In this document: in pieces, positions 34,601-53,191 of the stretch
Numbering within the stretch: position 1 is the stretch's first letter
How the letters are laid out: every line of letters begins with the position of its first letter
Source: Sycon ciliatum
Taxonomy: Eukaryota > Porifera > Calcarea > Leucosolenida > Sycettidae
Direction: 5' to 3'
DNA length: 64,000 bases
Assembly (NCBI RefSeq): GCF_964019385.1
Contig: NC_088654.1
Span: 7,314,746-7,378,745, forward strand
Notes under the pieces: generated by a model
What the model saw: the letters and a program-made list of their open reading frames with translations, nothing else
The model's database searches: none
Told to the model about the DNA's origin: nothing
Translations under genes and position numbers: made by a program

Positions 34601-35614
34601 ATCTATGGGGTCTCAGGAGCTAGGGTGCCAAAGGCCGTTTACTTGGAGCTTCAGTGCATCACCTTCTCCCAGTCGATGCGCCAAGCCAGCTGAGTGGGTC
34701 TTTTTATTTTTTTCCCGCGAAAGTTTATGTGGTGAGCTGTGTTGGTAAAGATGAAGATGTCAGTCAATGAAATTTGCTATTTCTTGTGTCTAGCCAACCC
34801 TGTACGGATCGAACTGACGATTCCCGAGTGCGACTAATGTCCTGAAGTCTGCTCCTATTAGCTAGGTATCTAGAAATTTCAACTTGAGTGTTGTTGTTGT
34901 TGTTGAAATTTTATTTCGTATCGCAGACCAAACGGGCAATGGTGCCCAATATTATGATTGCGATAAAGTAACGGCCGAGAGCCAAGGATACAACAAGCAA
35001 GCCTCCATGAAAGAGAGAAAAACACAGACAACACAGACTGCAAATCCTCAAAAAAAGAAAAAGAGAAAGGGGAAAAAACGAAGAAAAAAGAAGAAAAAGA
35101 AAGCACAGTTGAGTCACGACTCCAAGTCCAAGCCTAGATGCTGGCTAGCCATAAAATAAACCTTTAATTTAAAGTTTCTTGAATTATCTATGGCAGGCGA
35201 AGGACTTGAACTCTTGGGCCAGGGCGTTCCATAATCTAACGGCAGAAACGAGCGGCCGACAGTCACCAGAGACTCGCCTCGTGGCAGGGACAACTTACGC
35301 ATTTGGATCGTTGATCCGAGTGACGCCTTCAGTCTGGCGATGTAGGCGCTTGGACAGGAGATTACTAATTCTGGCGGTGTGGATACGAAGCATGAGAAGG
35401 CGGAGTTTACAGTGGGCGTTTTGGATGATGGGGATGAGGCCAAGACGGGTGTAGATGGGATCTGTGTGGGAGGAGAATGGCTGGTTGGCAACGCAGCGGA
35501 TACATCGCTTGTCGAGGACCGAAAGCTGATGCCGTTGTTGCGCAGAGAGAACCGAGAAAAAGGCATTAGATCCATATAGCATGTCCGGTAGTATTAACGA
35601 TCTGTAAAATAGCA

Positions 35615-36487
35615 ATCTGTAAAATATCCCCGTATAATACGCAATGAAGCACTGTACAAGCGCACGGACTCCAAGCCACTCAGCAGAATCATCCAGTCTG
35701 CTAGGTGGAGAATGTTTGGCCACATGCTTCGACTAGACACCTCATCCCCGGTCCAGCAGGCTATGTCAGCATACTTTCAGCTAGGAAGCTCAGGGTTCCG
35801 AGGCCGCCCGAGAACAACACTCCCGCGATCCATCAACAACGACCTGAAAAATTCCAGATCCACAAACTCCCTCACATCACACGAGGATCTAGTTGCACTG
35901 AGGCAGCTCGCCCAGGATCGTCGAAAGTGGAAGGAACTAATGTGTGCTGTGTGTAATGGCTGAAGTTATACAATTACACTAGATACCCTTAACAATAATA
36001 ACGGATACAATTACACTAGATACCCTTAACAATAATAACGGATACAATTACACTAGATACTCTAGATACTAGATACTCGGTACTCTAGATACTAGATACT
36101 CTAACAATTTTATCAAACATTATGATAATTACCACATCAAATGCTGCGGAGACCTATCCAGAATCGGCAATATGCTGGCCCTGGCCTGGAGATCTGCAAC
36201 TATAATCAGCTTCTACTTTGCAACACTAACGGATTAGTCCCCTTTGTCGATTGATGGATCAATCGGTAGATTCGGCTCTGTTTTTCTTTCCTTTCTTTCT
36301 TGTTTTGAATTGTACGTTGAACTCATTGGATTTCTTTGTATTCTGTATCTCGTTATCGTTATATTTCCCTCTAGCCCTCTCGCTTAGGATGAGCTTTCTT
36401 TTTTATGGCAGCTTAAGCGAAGGCTATATACCTGCTTTATGCAGGTTGATGCCAACGCGAACAAGCAAAATAATAATAATAATAATA
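35615..36487 (+). mobile_element. Second LINE tail inserted into the minus-strand LINE
   Basis: Encodes a LINE C-terminus (RMFGHMLRLDTSSP, RGRPRTTLPRS, LAQDRRKWKEL) at about 35650-35963, then a 3' region with a hairpin (cctgctttatgcagg) and (AAT)n. It is flanked by the 10-bp repeat TAAAATAGCA (35605-35614 and 36488-36497). Skipping the insert makes the older LINE read QQALLFY-RSLILPDML without a break. Confidence 0.85.
35985..36100. repeat. Short tandem repeat acactagatac inside the inserted LINE
   Basis: Two and a half units of about 37 bp (ggatacaattacactagata), then a run of tactagatactc. Confidence 0.75.
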
Positions 36488-37354
36488 TAAAATAGCAGGG
36501 CTTGTTGCTCAGTTAAGCAGGAGCGAATGGCTCGCAGCGCCGTCAGTTTCTGGGAGGTCTTCCGTGTAATAGTTGCAACTTGAGTCTCCCACCGAAGCTG
36601 GGAGTCGAGATTTAGACCTAGATATCGAGCATTTGTGGTCTGAGCTAGGGGATTTCCATTGCATTCTATGTTAAGTAACAAGGGCTGCCTGCGAGACGCA
36701 TGAAGGGCCAGAACGTGGGTTTTGGGGGGGATTTAGTATTAAGCCTCTTTCTTCCGGAAAGTTGGCCAGGTTGGAGACCGAACGGGAGAGGGTTAAATTC
36801 AAGAATTCGACAGATTGACTGATGGAGTCTAGCAGGATATCATCAGCAAACAGTTGTGAGTGGGCTGGAGCTGTGATCTGTTCTATTTCCAGTGTCAAGT
36901 GAAGACTTTGCCAGTTGCAGACGAAAGAATTCTCGCTTCACGATTTTCCTGGTGTGTGGAGATACATGTACGTTGGAATGCCGACCCACCAAACCCGACA
37001 TGATGCTTCAGTCGGAATGCAGGTTGGTGCAGATAATTGCCTTATAATATAATTATGTCTAAGCGTGTATAACTTTCCTTTGTTGCATGCTTGGTTAATC
37101 CGACGGCACGAAATTATAGACATTTCTTTCCAGGTCGAAATTAACTTGAATATTATTTGGTCGTTGTACATGTATGTCTTAGCATTCCCTGTCAGTTTGT
37201 GCCTTTTGTCGCACTCGCCGACTGTACAATTATGATCTAGCTACATTGGTACATGGTGGACAGTTAGTCATAACTCGTAACATTTTGTCCTTATTCTTTT
37301 TATCCATGCCTTACATTGGCTCACCATCCGATGTTTGATAGGGCAATATGTAAT

Positions 37355-43270
<5,916 letters not shown>

Positions 43271-43274
43271 GCAA

Positions 43275-43664
43275 TAAAAACTGCTTTATGGCAGTTTTCT
43301 AAAAAAAGTTATTGTGTTCTAGTCCATGGACCCCATCTAAAAAGTAAGAAATTAACGAAATGTGATAGCTGAAAATTAAAATTTCACACAAAACCTCACA
43401 ATAATCACACACAGAATGAAAAGCTACATGCAGAAGACCTTTTCCCCTCGTGATCCTCTTTCCTATGCATGCATGTTGCCAATTGTTGGTGCAGTACAAG
43501 TTTAGTGTTGAAAGCAGCATTTCAAGTGTTGTGATTATTGTGAGGTTTTGTGTGAAATTTTAATTTTCAGCTATCACATTTCGTTAATTTCTTACTTTTT
43601 AGATGGGGTCCATGGAATAGAACACAATAACTTTTTTTAGAAAACTGCCATAAAGCAGTTTTTA
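43275..43664. mobile_element. Fold-back element with 134-bp inverted repeats
   Basis: Arms 43275-43408 and 43531-43664 are almost identical in reverse complement (1-2 differences), with a 122-bp centre. No target duplication was seen with confidence. Family unknown; a MITE with very long ends. Confidence 0.88.
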
Positions 43665-44079
43665 ATATAATTATAATGAAGTATGGTACAGTCCATGCGG
43701 CCCAGTACAGCTACCGGTAGCTAGCATTGCATTTGGCCGGACTTTTTTGGCGACGACTGTACTAGTAGTAGTACTGAGTACTACATGTACATGATGTAGT
43801 AGCGGCCTTGCTGTAGAGCTAGTAGTAGTACTAGACTCTACATGTCATGTGCATCTACCCCATGCATGGCGCAGTGGCGAAATCCATTTTACCGATCAGA
43901 AAGCCAAGAGCAGGATGCGATTGTGCATCTGCCGGGTAAACCCTCACATGTAAACGACGTGTACGCGTACTGCATGGATCGATTGGCCTTGAGCGTAGAA
44001 AGAAGCTAATCCGCACGCGCACGCCTTGCTCCAGAAAGAAACAAGAGACCAATCGTAGGCAAACTGAATTCTCACAGCA

Positions 44080-46125
44080 ATGGAGAAGCCCCCACTGGCC
44101 CCAGTGATGAAAGGCAATGCGTCGAGCTGCGTAAAATGTGGACGATTCGAGCCACCGGGCGGCAGGCTATTACACTGTTTCCATGTGCTGTGCGCTGGCG
44201 AGTGTATGGAGAAGTCACTCGATGCTGATAGCGTTATCACCTGCGAGCGCTGCGATAGATCAACCAAACGCGGTAAGGGAGAATGGGATTTAGAGAAGAG
44301 TCTCCCCTTAGCCAGTACATACTTATACAGCAGTAGTGGTGATGCTGACGAACAAAGTCGTCATCCAGTGGAGAAGTTGACTGAAAATCACTGCACGGCG
44401 TGTGATGAAGTAGCAACGCATGTTTGTGAGGATTGCAATGCATCAGCGCCTTTGTTGCATTGCTCGGAGCACGCAACAAAGCATTCGTCTCGAGTTCGAG
44501 CTGGTGTGTTCCACTGTCCACGAGCCATTGAGTCACGTGATGGACGAAGAGGGGAAGTAGACATACAGAGAAATGGCAGAAACGATGCATGCCAGGTACA
44601 CACAAGTAAAACCTTGCAATGGTGGTGTGAGGATTGTGGGAGGCTACTTTGTGAAAGTTGCAAATCTACTGGCCACTCACAGCAGCACATTGTTGTAAGC
44701 AGTGAAGAAGGAGCCAGGGCTAAACTACCTATACTGAACAGGATCGTAGAACGATTTTCCAACACAGAGGAGAGAGAGCTGAATGCGGACACTGCTACAA
44801 ACACCAGCGCTTCAGCTGTGACTGCCACACTGGCTGCTGGTTCAACAGCTGCTGGACGCAGGAAGAAGCAATTCCCAGCATCACGGACGAGTAATGTGCT
44901 GGTGGAAATTGATGATTGCCTGCTCGACATAGAGAATAAAAGTGAAGCAGCATCCAAGGAAGTTTGCAGTCATTTCAAGGAATTTCACACGGCATTGGAA
45001 AAGCGGGAGCAGGAGGCACTAGGCGAAATTGACGTTCTGCGTCGTCAGAAGGAAGAGCGCCTACGACACCAGCGCAATGCCCTTGAGCAGTGCCAAGAGG
45101 ACACGGCAGGCATTAGGCGCATTGCAAGTGTGCTGCAACGACCATGTGCGTCTTCGTGTGACGTGCTAAAGCTGAGCGATCGTCTCCAGGACTGTGCCAA
45201 GCAGACTGAAGCAGAACTGGAAAATCAACAGTATCCATGTGTTCAGATTGGACTGGAGGTCGACGTAGATGTGTCGTCAGTAACAGCCCGCATAATCGAC
45301 GCGGTTGATGAAGAACTGGTTGTCCGGGATAACGGTCCAGACGTTGCCCAGTGGGGACTGCTACTAACTGACGGAGACTGTATGTCGCATGTCGGCATGG
45401 AAACCAAGGTTACGGTCTACGCGAAGGATGATTGTAATTTACCACCTGGTTGGCAGTCGTCCTCTGTCAGAATCCACTGTCGCCAACCGAATGGGGATTC
45501 ACGACAACTAGAAGCGAGGCGAGATGAAGATGATCCAGCCGGCGATCTGACTGCTACATTTAAACCGGAACAGGACGGTGTGCATGAGTTTTATCTCGCC
45601 GCTGGCGGTAGAAAGTCACCTGAACTATGCTGCGTAGCCAAGGTAGAGCCAACGCTGAGATTCAATAAATTTGCTGGCTCCGATCATGTCGAATTGTTAG
45701 AAGATGGGACAATTGCTTACAACCACCCGGGGGACACTGCCATTGTTCTGGGCGATGACCGCTACAGCACAGGAATACACAGCTGGAATTTAGTCCTCTA
45801 AGGCGGTAAGATGTGCGTGGGTGTTATGAAGGATCCAGGCAGCACCGTCAACGACACAGAGCTGCGCGAGTGGTATGGGTGGAAGAGCTCTGGAGAGCGC
45901 AACCCGGCGGACAGCACAGGTACCGACCTTACCCGCCTTGTGCCATTATATTGTGAGTATGGGGTGCTTCAGTTCACAATGGACTGTGAGCAGGGAACCT
46001 TACAGGTGAAGCGTCCATGTAGCAAAGAGACAGCGATCATTCGTAATGTCTCCGCGGGGCAATCCAAATCACTGCGTATGATGGTGCGAATGCTGGCGGG
46101 AGGTGAATGTGTAAACATATTTTGA
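44080..46125 (+). pseudogene. TRIM-like gene copy 2, with one in-frame stop
   Basis: Same layout as copy 1, and roughly 90 percent identical in protein. The frame is open from 44080 to a TAA at 45799-45801 (codon 574), within the SPRY-like end. Against copy 1 a 3-bp loss made the stop (ttagtcctctaaggcgg versus ttactcatcgaacagggcgg). The same frame then stays open to 46125. The result would be a protein without most of the SPRY end. AATAAA is changed to AATTAA. Either a recent pseudogene or a truncated form; transcription would decide. Confidence 0.82.
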
Positions 46126-46703
46126 CATTTCAATTAACAGTGATGAGCAGCTACAGTAACTATGGCACCCGCAGCACATCTGCCAAGTTTGGAGCAGCAC
46201 TAATACATATGGCACCATCAACACCTGTGCATAGTCTGACGTACACCGTACAGTAACACATCCCAGATCTGGACGTCCTTAATCCGATCACAACTGTCTA
46301 CCGGGCCCCTTTCTGAACCAGCCAGAGTCACGAAAATCGGCTTTTCGAGTGAAAACGGCCCACAATATATTGATCCTTTTAGAAAACTGATTACTTGCAC
46401 GCTGTATTCAACTTGGTATGCATGTTCTGCGTCACGTACATGTTCTAGTTACAGGATGTGCTCGGTCCCAACCGGGGTCCGGGTTAGAGGACCTTTACTG
46501 TACACTGATAGTCCTACCTGTCCAGGATTTCTGATCCCGACGGGAATGGTAACTGCTTCGCAACTTGACCATTTTTATGAGTAGGCGGTTATCACAAACG
46601 AACCTCGCCAAGTGTGCATTGCTGCTAGTGTTCCGTGTTCTCTCGTGCTAAGGGCCCTCCAGCTCCCTAACGGCACAAGGTCGGCACCATGACAACCGTA
46701 AAG

Positions 46704-46965
46704 TAGGCCCTGGCGGATAATGCTCGGAAAAGTAGCGTTTTCTGCTCGACATTCTGGCGGTATTCTGCTCGTATTCTGCCGGATTCTCACGTGCTTGTGA
46801 ACACAATGGAGCCGTAAATAGGTGCCAGCAGCCCTCTCCGCACTTCGTAGCTGGTTCTGCAGAGTATTTGTTCCTTCTTGTGCACTTTTCTGCCGAATTC
46901 TGCTACTTTTCGAAAATAACCCATATTCTGCTCGGAATTCTGCCGGCATTATCCGCCAGGGCCTA
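46704..46965. mobile_element. hAT-type MITE, 262 bp, with 8-bp target duplication
   Basis: Perfect 20-bp terminal inverted repeats (taggccctggcggataatgc). Flanks CCGTAAAG and CCGTGAAG form an 8-bp target duplication with one change. The matching place after TRIM copy 1 (near 32960) has a single ccgttaag and no insert, an empty site. Inside: several ttctgctcg-like repeats. Confidence 0.88.
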
Positions 46966-47195
46966 CCGTGAAGCGTTCTCTTATAATGTATTACCGCAGT
47001 ACACGCTTTGTAACTGTCTTTCTCATGCACATCACCACTTGAACCTGAATAACGTTTTAATGTTCAGCCCAGGAGACAAATATCATTACGTCTACTTTTA
47101 ATATTAAAACGTACTATTCAATACCATAATTATGACCAAATATGTATGTATGGGCTCGGATGGAGAGCAAAGGATAAATGTATTGTAAAGAAAAG

Positions 47196-47352
47196 AAGGA
47201 CTACTAGTATTAAAGAAACTAGAAGTTACGCTATAATGTCCACTAACGTCAGTGGCAGTGTCGAGCAACGTTATCGTATGACCTGATTGTTTAGTAACTG
47301 GTGGTTTAGTGGACATTATAGCGTTATTTGTAGTTTCTTGGTCCTTTTTTCT
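47196..47352. mobile_element. Small MITE with 33-bp inverted repeats
   Basis: aagaaactagaagttacgct... faces ...agcgttatttgtagtttctt; both contain ctataatgtccactaa. It sits at the right border of the TRIM duplication. Confidence 0.78.
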
Positions 47353-47359
47353 TTACTAT

Positions 47360-50300
47360 AAATATGTGAAATGCAGCCAGGCATAGTGGGATGGTCTAAG
47401 ACTGAATCCTGGACGTAGTACTAGTTTCACACGATTGTGCTAGATAAGGTCACATTTGGAGACTTTATGCTAGGGCAGTGCCGGTCTTCCCCACATGGGT
47501 CATTGTGCTAGTTTTAATGCTAGTATTATTCGCCGGTGCCTAATCCTCTAGTATGTACATGATAATGTATGTCACAATACTATTTTGACATCCATATTTC
47601 TCTCCCCTCTCCTCTCTCCACTTCATTCAGCATAAGCGAAGCTGTGGACGCAGCATACTGCTGCTACACTTCAACGCACGAATGATTACAATAAGTCCTC
47701 CTGTCCTCCTCTTGGATCAATGACTAAACGAGGCCCCGTGGATCATGTCTTTATTTTCCTGTTGCGTACGGATGAACTGGGCCTTTGGCCGAGTCTCACG
47801 CGAACCGTGAATAATATATATTATTATATATTTTTTTACAGATGACCGTTTCCAATGTTCCCTTGTCTGTTCGGGACGCTGAACTCAGCCTCGGCTTGTC
47901 TATGTTCTTCGTATCCTCCTCTGGGTTCATTTAAAATGGTTGATACGTGTACGTCTTCTTGCTGTCTTCACCGATGATGTGGATAAAAACCGCAGCATGG
48001 ATAGCCCCGATATTCTTCCCAAGTCCGCAGGCTATTGATTAAGGAGGCTCCGAACAGTTGCGCAGCGCAGTGTAAAAAGGGCACCTCCAAAATCTGTTTT
48101 TTGCCGCGAGATTCAAAAAATATCGCGTTCCATGCGAAAACAAGCTGTTGTTCAGAAAGAAGTTTTTTGATTTCTCTGTGCTCGCAGTTGTTCCAGGATG
48201 TAGTTCTACTTGTTGCAGTGTTTCTGTAGCCGTGGCAGTTTCTACGCTGGAATGAATCACTGACCATGGATAATGCAAAACAAAGGCAGTTCCTACGCTG
48301 CTTGATTTTTTACTGAAAACTTTGCTGAAGCGGTACGCGGTGGCCACAAAGAAGAAAATAATTACTGACGAAGAAGGGTGAGAAAAGCAGGCTGAAGTCA
48401 GTGAAGACATCGATGTCGAACGTAGTGATACTAGTACTGGTACTGGAATTTAGCATGGACTACCTGTGGAGCATGAAGTGGCTGCCCACTCGCTGGTAAG
48501 TGGACCCACTTGCAGCTCCAGTCGCACGAGTGCCGTTTGAAACTTTCGGTGGATCCTTGAGTATCCTGAGCTCAATGGACAACGTATCTCAGAGCTGCTG
48601 AACTTGGGCTGCTGTCCCTGTAGGAATGAGGTTCGTGTCAACCACTGTACTGTACTGATGGTGTAAGGAAAGCGCTGGCCAGAAGCTCGTGTTTTGAACC
48701 AAGGACGAACTTCTAAATCCTGCTCTTGTAAAAATGGGGATGCCACAACTAAGATGTGCACACTCAGGTGTGCATTGGGTAATTGTCTATGGCTGAATAT
48801 TTTGAATCCTTTCCTATGCGCAAGTACATGCATTTATGTGTGTGTGTGTGTATGTGTGTGTGTATGTGCGCGTGTGTACGTGCACGCACGCGCGTGTGTG
48901 TATGTGTGTGCAAGCTGTTGAAAGGTGTAATCCGAGCACAAGTTGCTATGTCTAACGTAGTTTGTTCGCTATCCTCGCTTCAGCGGTGGGCAGGTGTATG
49001 AGTGTGTGTGTGTACGCACATGTGTGTATGTGTGTGTGTGCGCACATGTGTTTGTGCGTGTGTGTGTGTGTGCGCACATGTGTGTGTGCACGCGTGCTCG
49101 TGCCCGCATGTGTGGGTTCGCATGCAATGTTGATCTGGGTTATGCACATGTTCCCACGAGTACACTGTGTGCATGTGCATGCAAATATCTGCGTACATGT
49201 ATGTGTGTATGCACGTGCGTGTGTGCGCATGCACGTGCGTGTGTGCGCATGCACGCGCGCGCGTGTGCAAAGCTAGGTGTGGAAGGGGGGGGGGGGGGCT
49301 CACGGTGCTGGTTCTGTATGGCTCTATTCTCTGGTGCCCGCAACTTGCCAAGGACAGTGTGGCAGTGGCTTTACAGTACAGGAGGTGCATGTGAATGCAC
49401 ATTTGTGAACCGCATTTGAGACACAAAAAAGAATTGCCAAGAGATCATGACAGTACACTACATGTACATGGTATGTGTGCTGCGCGCCAGCGTGTGTAGA
49501 TGCATATTGCCCTTCACATACATTGTACATACCGTATGTTTTTCTGGAGTCTGCTGCTATCAACGCAAGTGACAACCAGCAAATGCATGCCCAGTGCAGT
49601 GGCTGGTCTTCATGCTTTTATTTACACTAAGTCCTACTATGGTCCAGTATGGACTAGTAGTGTTACAATGATGCGTGCATGAGAGTGCATGTGGGTGGGT
49701 GTTTACATGTATGTGCGTGTGCACGCACACGTGTGGGTGTCTAGTGTGCCTGATTTTGAATGCCTGATTTCACATTATTCATGTGCCAGTTTCATGGTCG
49801 AGGTTGTTATGAAACCTCGCTGCCACACTACTCGTATATCAATGTGCTAGGACTGATGGCTACATGATGTACATGTAATATCGGATACATGTACCTTCCA
49901 ACCACAGACCATCTGGTATGTCCAAAGGAGGTTGCAGCATGGAAATAACTTCTTCTAACATAATATTACCATACTACCATGTCATTGGTAGTGCTATGTA
50001 GTCAAGAAGGCAAGAATGGTCAGATTTTCTAAAAATGCTATTTTCAGAATTGGCCTAAAAATACCATATTTTGATACCTATATTGTTTCGTAGGGGCCTA
50101 AAGTGCCTGGTGACACCATCAAAACTGTCCATTATCGGTTTCCTTGGGGCTCATGGATCACAGAAAGCCACAAAAATCGATATGTCCATGGACAAAATGT
50201 TGCAGGCTGAACCATTTCACAATTCAGCACCCGATGGAAATTTCGGTACCCGTAATTTCGAAAAAGTGGCTCGCCAAGGGCAAAACCAAGACACAGTCTA

Positions 50301-51127
50301 TCTTGTGTACCCAAGATACCTCCAAATGTGGTTCTTAAACATATGATGAAGAAAATGCTTAGTATTCTCCCTCCAGGAGCCTTCTTTGGGTCAAAAACCA
50401 AATTTTTTTACCATTATTTTGCCGAAAATCAAGAAATTGTACACTAACTAAATACACCAGAATACCTCTTATATGCCTGGTGACCCTACCTAAAAACTAT
50501 ACCAAGTTGAAGAGGAGACATCACTCCACCATTCTATGCATAAAAAACAGGGGGTCCATGGACCTTTTATTTTTACTTCTTTAGGTGGGAGCCTCCTTAA
50601 AATTAAAATGCCTGCTTGATTGATTGAACCGCCTCCAAGTCCGAGCGTCAGCCTTGTTGCGACTGTTGAACGGGAGCGGTTCTGGTGTCTTAAGCTGGCC
50701 CATGGCCCATGGCTTCTGCACCTGCAGAATCCGTAGCAGCGCACTTTTGACACCACGCAATTATAATTATAAAAACTTCTTGAGCACTGTTGAAACCTGG
50801 GTATACCCACTTATGTAAAACTTCTTGAGATACTTGAGGACTTTGAGGACTTTGAGGTACTTGAGCCAGGGTATACGCACCCAATAGGAGAAGATAGCGA
50901 GATTTACCCGTACCCAATGCTTAACAAAATGTCTAGATGTCGGAGATCTAGACTGAAAGCAGAACAACAACAACGGCGATCAAGGCTTGTTTGTCGCCTA
51001 TTTTTAAAGTAGTTTAATGGCCTTGCGGTATATGCCAGGAGAGTATGGGTCTTGTAGCGCAGTGTGGAAAAGCTGTGTGTGAATGTGGGGGCTGCCGCTG
51101 TATACATGTACATGTAGGTTTCACGGC
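47360..51127. other. Intergenic stretch without a recognised gene
   Basis: Holds a LINE tail remnant (about 47600-47710, cataagcgaag and hairpin gcagcatactgctgc), the end shared with 19685, GT-rich repeats at 48836-49270, a G run at 49286 and unclear sequence at 49900-50800. No domain seen. Confidence 0.45.
48836..49270. repeat. GT-rich microsatellite cluster
   Basis: Interrupted gtgtgtgtatgtgtg and gtgcgcgcacatgtg runs. The His/Thr- and Cys/Val-rich open frames here are artefacts. Confidence 0.9.
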
Positions 51128-51166
<39 letters not shown>

Positions 51167-52170
51167 GACGACTTTATTCACTCCCAAAGCAGAAAAAAAA
51201 AGCTTGAAAGGAGGCATGAAGCACAGCACCGGGATCCATATGACCCAAGGGTGAAGCACCAATCAATGAAGATAAAAGAAAATCCTGAACAAAATTTTGA
51301 TAAACTTCATGAGAGAAAAATTCAACTATACCAACTTCGATACTCACATAAAATCACAGTCATGTATAACAGAACTACTCAAGTAGTAAACACCAAGCAT
51401 GCTGCACATGGGACACTCCAAGCAAGACAAACTCAGACGAGATAAAACGGCATATGCAGAGAAAGACAATACATGACTGGGGGCATATGGCAGAAATTCA
51501 CGCCTCTCGGCTCGTCACACAGCACATGATGCACCACAATCATAAAACACACAGACTGAGACACATCGAGACATTACGGGCAGGCTAACATAAGGTCAAC
51601 AGACCGTTCCGACCATGCCACTCTCCCATCCATTACCAGTCACCGACCGCACAATTCTCAGGGTGCCCAGAATAGCACATTGCTGCAGCCGCTGGATCAT
51701 GGACGCGTGGAGCCCAAGGCTTAAGATGTGGCTGCGGCTCGTTCCTGACACATCACCAATGATAACTGGAATAATAGTTATCTTTTTGTTCCAGATCCTC
51801 CTCAGCTCTGCTGCCAAGGGCAGGTATTTGCTGATCTTCTCCTGCACCTTCTCATTGACCCTGTGGTCCAATGGGACACTGACGTCCAAGAGCCCGATCA
51901 TCCAGAACCAGCACCAGGTCTGGTCTGTTCCCTTTTATTACTCGATCTGTGGGAATGGAAATCTCCCACATAAGCTTGCAACTGCCAGAACTTGTGACCT
52001 GTACCAGCTGCTTACTGCTGGGTAATCCATGGGTAATCCATGCTGCTTACACAGCGCACGATGCAGGGCCTGGACCACAAAGTTATGCCGGGCAATGTAT
52101 GCAGTCCGTGCTAGGGCTGGACAGCAGGCGATGATGTGGTCGATATTTTCTCCGGGTGCACCACTTTTAA
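51128..52170 (-). mobile_element. LINE 3' part, copy 1, with (AAT)n tail
   Basis: On the minus strand: NIDHIIACCPALA and RHNFVVQALHRALC (zinc-finger-like), then GLLDVSVPLDHRVNEKV, KYLPLAAELRRIWNKKITII and a final LQQCAILGT: the usual end of an LINE ORF found in many invertebrates. The 3' end has aataaagtcgtc and an (AAT)n tail at 51128-51166. Some frame breaks are present. Confidence 0.8.
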
Positions 52171-52192
52171 TATTATTATTATTATTGTAGAA

Positions 52193-53007
52193 AGGAAAAA
52201 GACATTATGGATACGAGTTAAGAGTAACTCTCCATCACTGTAACATGATACTTTATACAGTCAGAAAGTGCAATAACTAGGCACAAAACTGACAGAGTAC
52301 TGAGACATTCGACGTCCTGACACCTAACTTCAACACATCTCCGTAGCGCTAACCGACAGCCTTCTAACTTGGAAGGTTCAAGGTTATGGAAAGACCAAAG
52401 AGGGGAAGGCAAGCGCAACGAAAACATTTATTAATGGCTCAACATCCGAGTTTCAAATTGCACACCTGATGAGCCGTCACGAACCATACGGCGAAACGTA
52501 CGTCGTGTGAAACAACTTGTTTTGTAGTCAACTAGTCCATCACAATGTCATGCATGATTAGTACTGTAGGAGTTTGGCTTTCGGCTTGTACAATTCCCTT
52601 TCGCAAAGCTTCCCTTTCTTTACTTATCTTTGATATTTATGACCCACCCAAGTTGGGTGGTGTGCTGCTTTGCTGCTTCGAATTGTAGTTAGACCGCTTT
52701 GTCAAATATCGTACTGGTCTCGTCATCGTCCAGTAACAATCGACATTCTTTGTTCCGTTGGGACTATAGCTTTTGCTCGTTTTCGTTGCGCTTGCCTTCC
52801 TCTCTTTGGTCTTTCCATAACCTTGAACCTTTCCAAGTTGGAAGGCTGTCGGTTAGCGCTACGGAGATGTGTTGAAGCTAGGTGTCAGGACGTCGAATGT
52901 CTCAGTACTCTGTCAGTTTTGTGCCTAGTTATTGCACTTTCTGACTGTATATAGTATCATGTTACAGTGATGGAGAGTTACTCTTAACTCGTATCCATAT
53001 GTCCTTT
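52193..53007. mobile_element. Hammerhead-bearing element with about 230-bp inverted repeats
   Basis: Arms of about 230 bp (52193-52425 and 52779-53007) face each other with few differences. The 354-bp centre holds a complete hammerhead (52461-52509) and no coding sequence. ATT repeats border it on both sides. Related arms occur at 60131-60393 and 60845-60955. Confidence 0.82.
52461..52509 (+). ncRNA. Hammerhead self-cleaving ribozyme, type I, complete
   Basis: Stem I CACAC/GTGTG; core CTGATGA at 52466-52472; helix II GCCGT/ACGGC with a 10-base loop; GAAA; stem III ACGTACGT; cleavage expected after C52504 (GTC). Every conserved core base is present and all three helices pair. Confidence 0.92.
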
Positions 53008-53035
53008 TCTCGTTTACAATTATTATTATTATTAT

Positions 53036-53159
53036 TATTATTAGCTCAGTGGTTAGAGCATCGCTGGCTACAAGCGAGGGTCCCTGGTTCGAGTCCTGGT
53101 GGTGACAGTCAATTTTTTCTTCAGACTTTTCCCGTTTGTCTCATTCCCTCAAACCAGTT

Positions 53160-53160
<1 letters not shown>
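53036..53160 (+). mobile_element. tRNA-derived SINE with ATT tail
   Basis: A box agctcagtggttagagc, B box ggttcgagtcc, then a tail with cttcagacttttcccgttt and ccctcaaaccagt, ending in ATT repeats. The same unit lies at 59399-59520. The anticodon loop GGCTACA lacks U33. Confidence 0.82.

Positions 53161-53162
<2 letters not shown>

Positions 53163-53191
<29 letters not shown>

Larger units (their letters stand above)
34886..36930 (-). mobile_element. LINE, 5' truncated, with (CAA)n tail
   Basis: On the minus strand the RT palm motif FADDILLDS lies near 36840, then NARYLGLNLDSQLRW (thumb) near 36620, then, after an inserted element, LPDMLYGSNAFFSVLSAQQR near 35580 and a C-terminal part. The 3' end has an A-rich region, AATAAA-like signal and CAACAACAACAAC at 34888-34905. 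Family: apurinic-endonuclease-type LINE, group uncertain. The reading frame is worn in places. Confidence 0.78.

Noticed and set aside
36838-36850. CTGATGA on the minus strand near 36845
   Set aside because: It is the coding sequence of the RT motif FADDILL in the LINE, without ribozyme stems.
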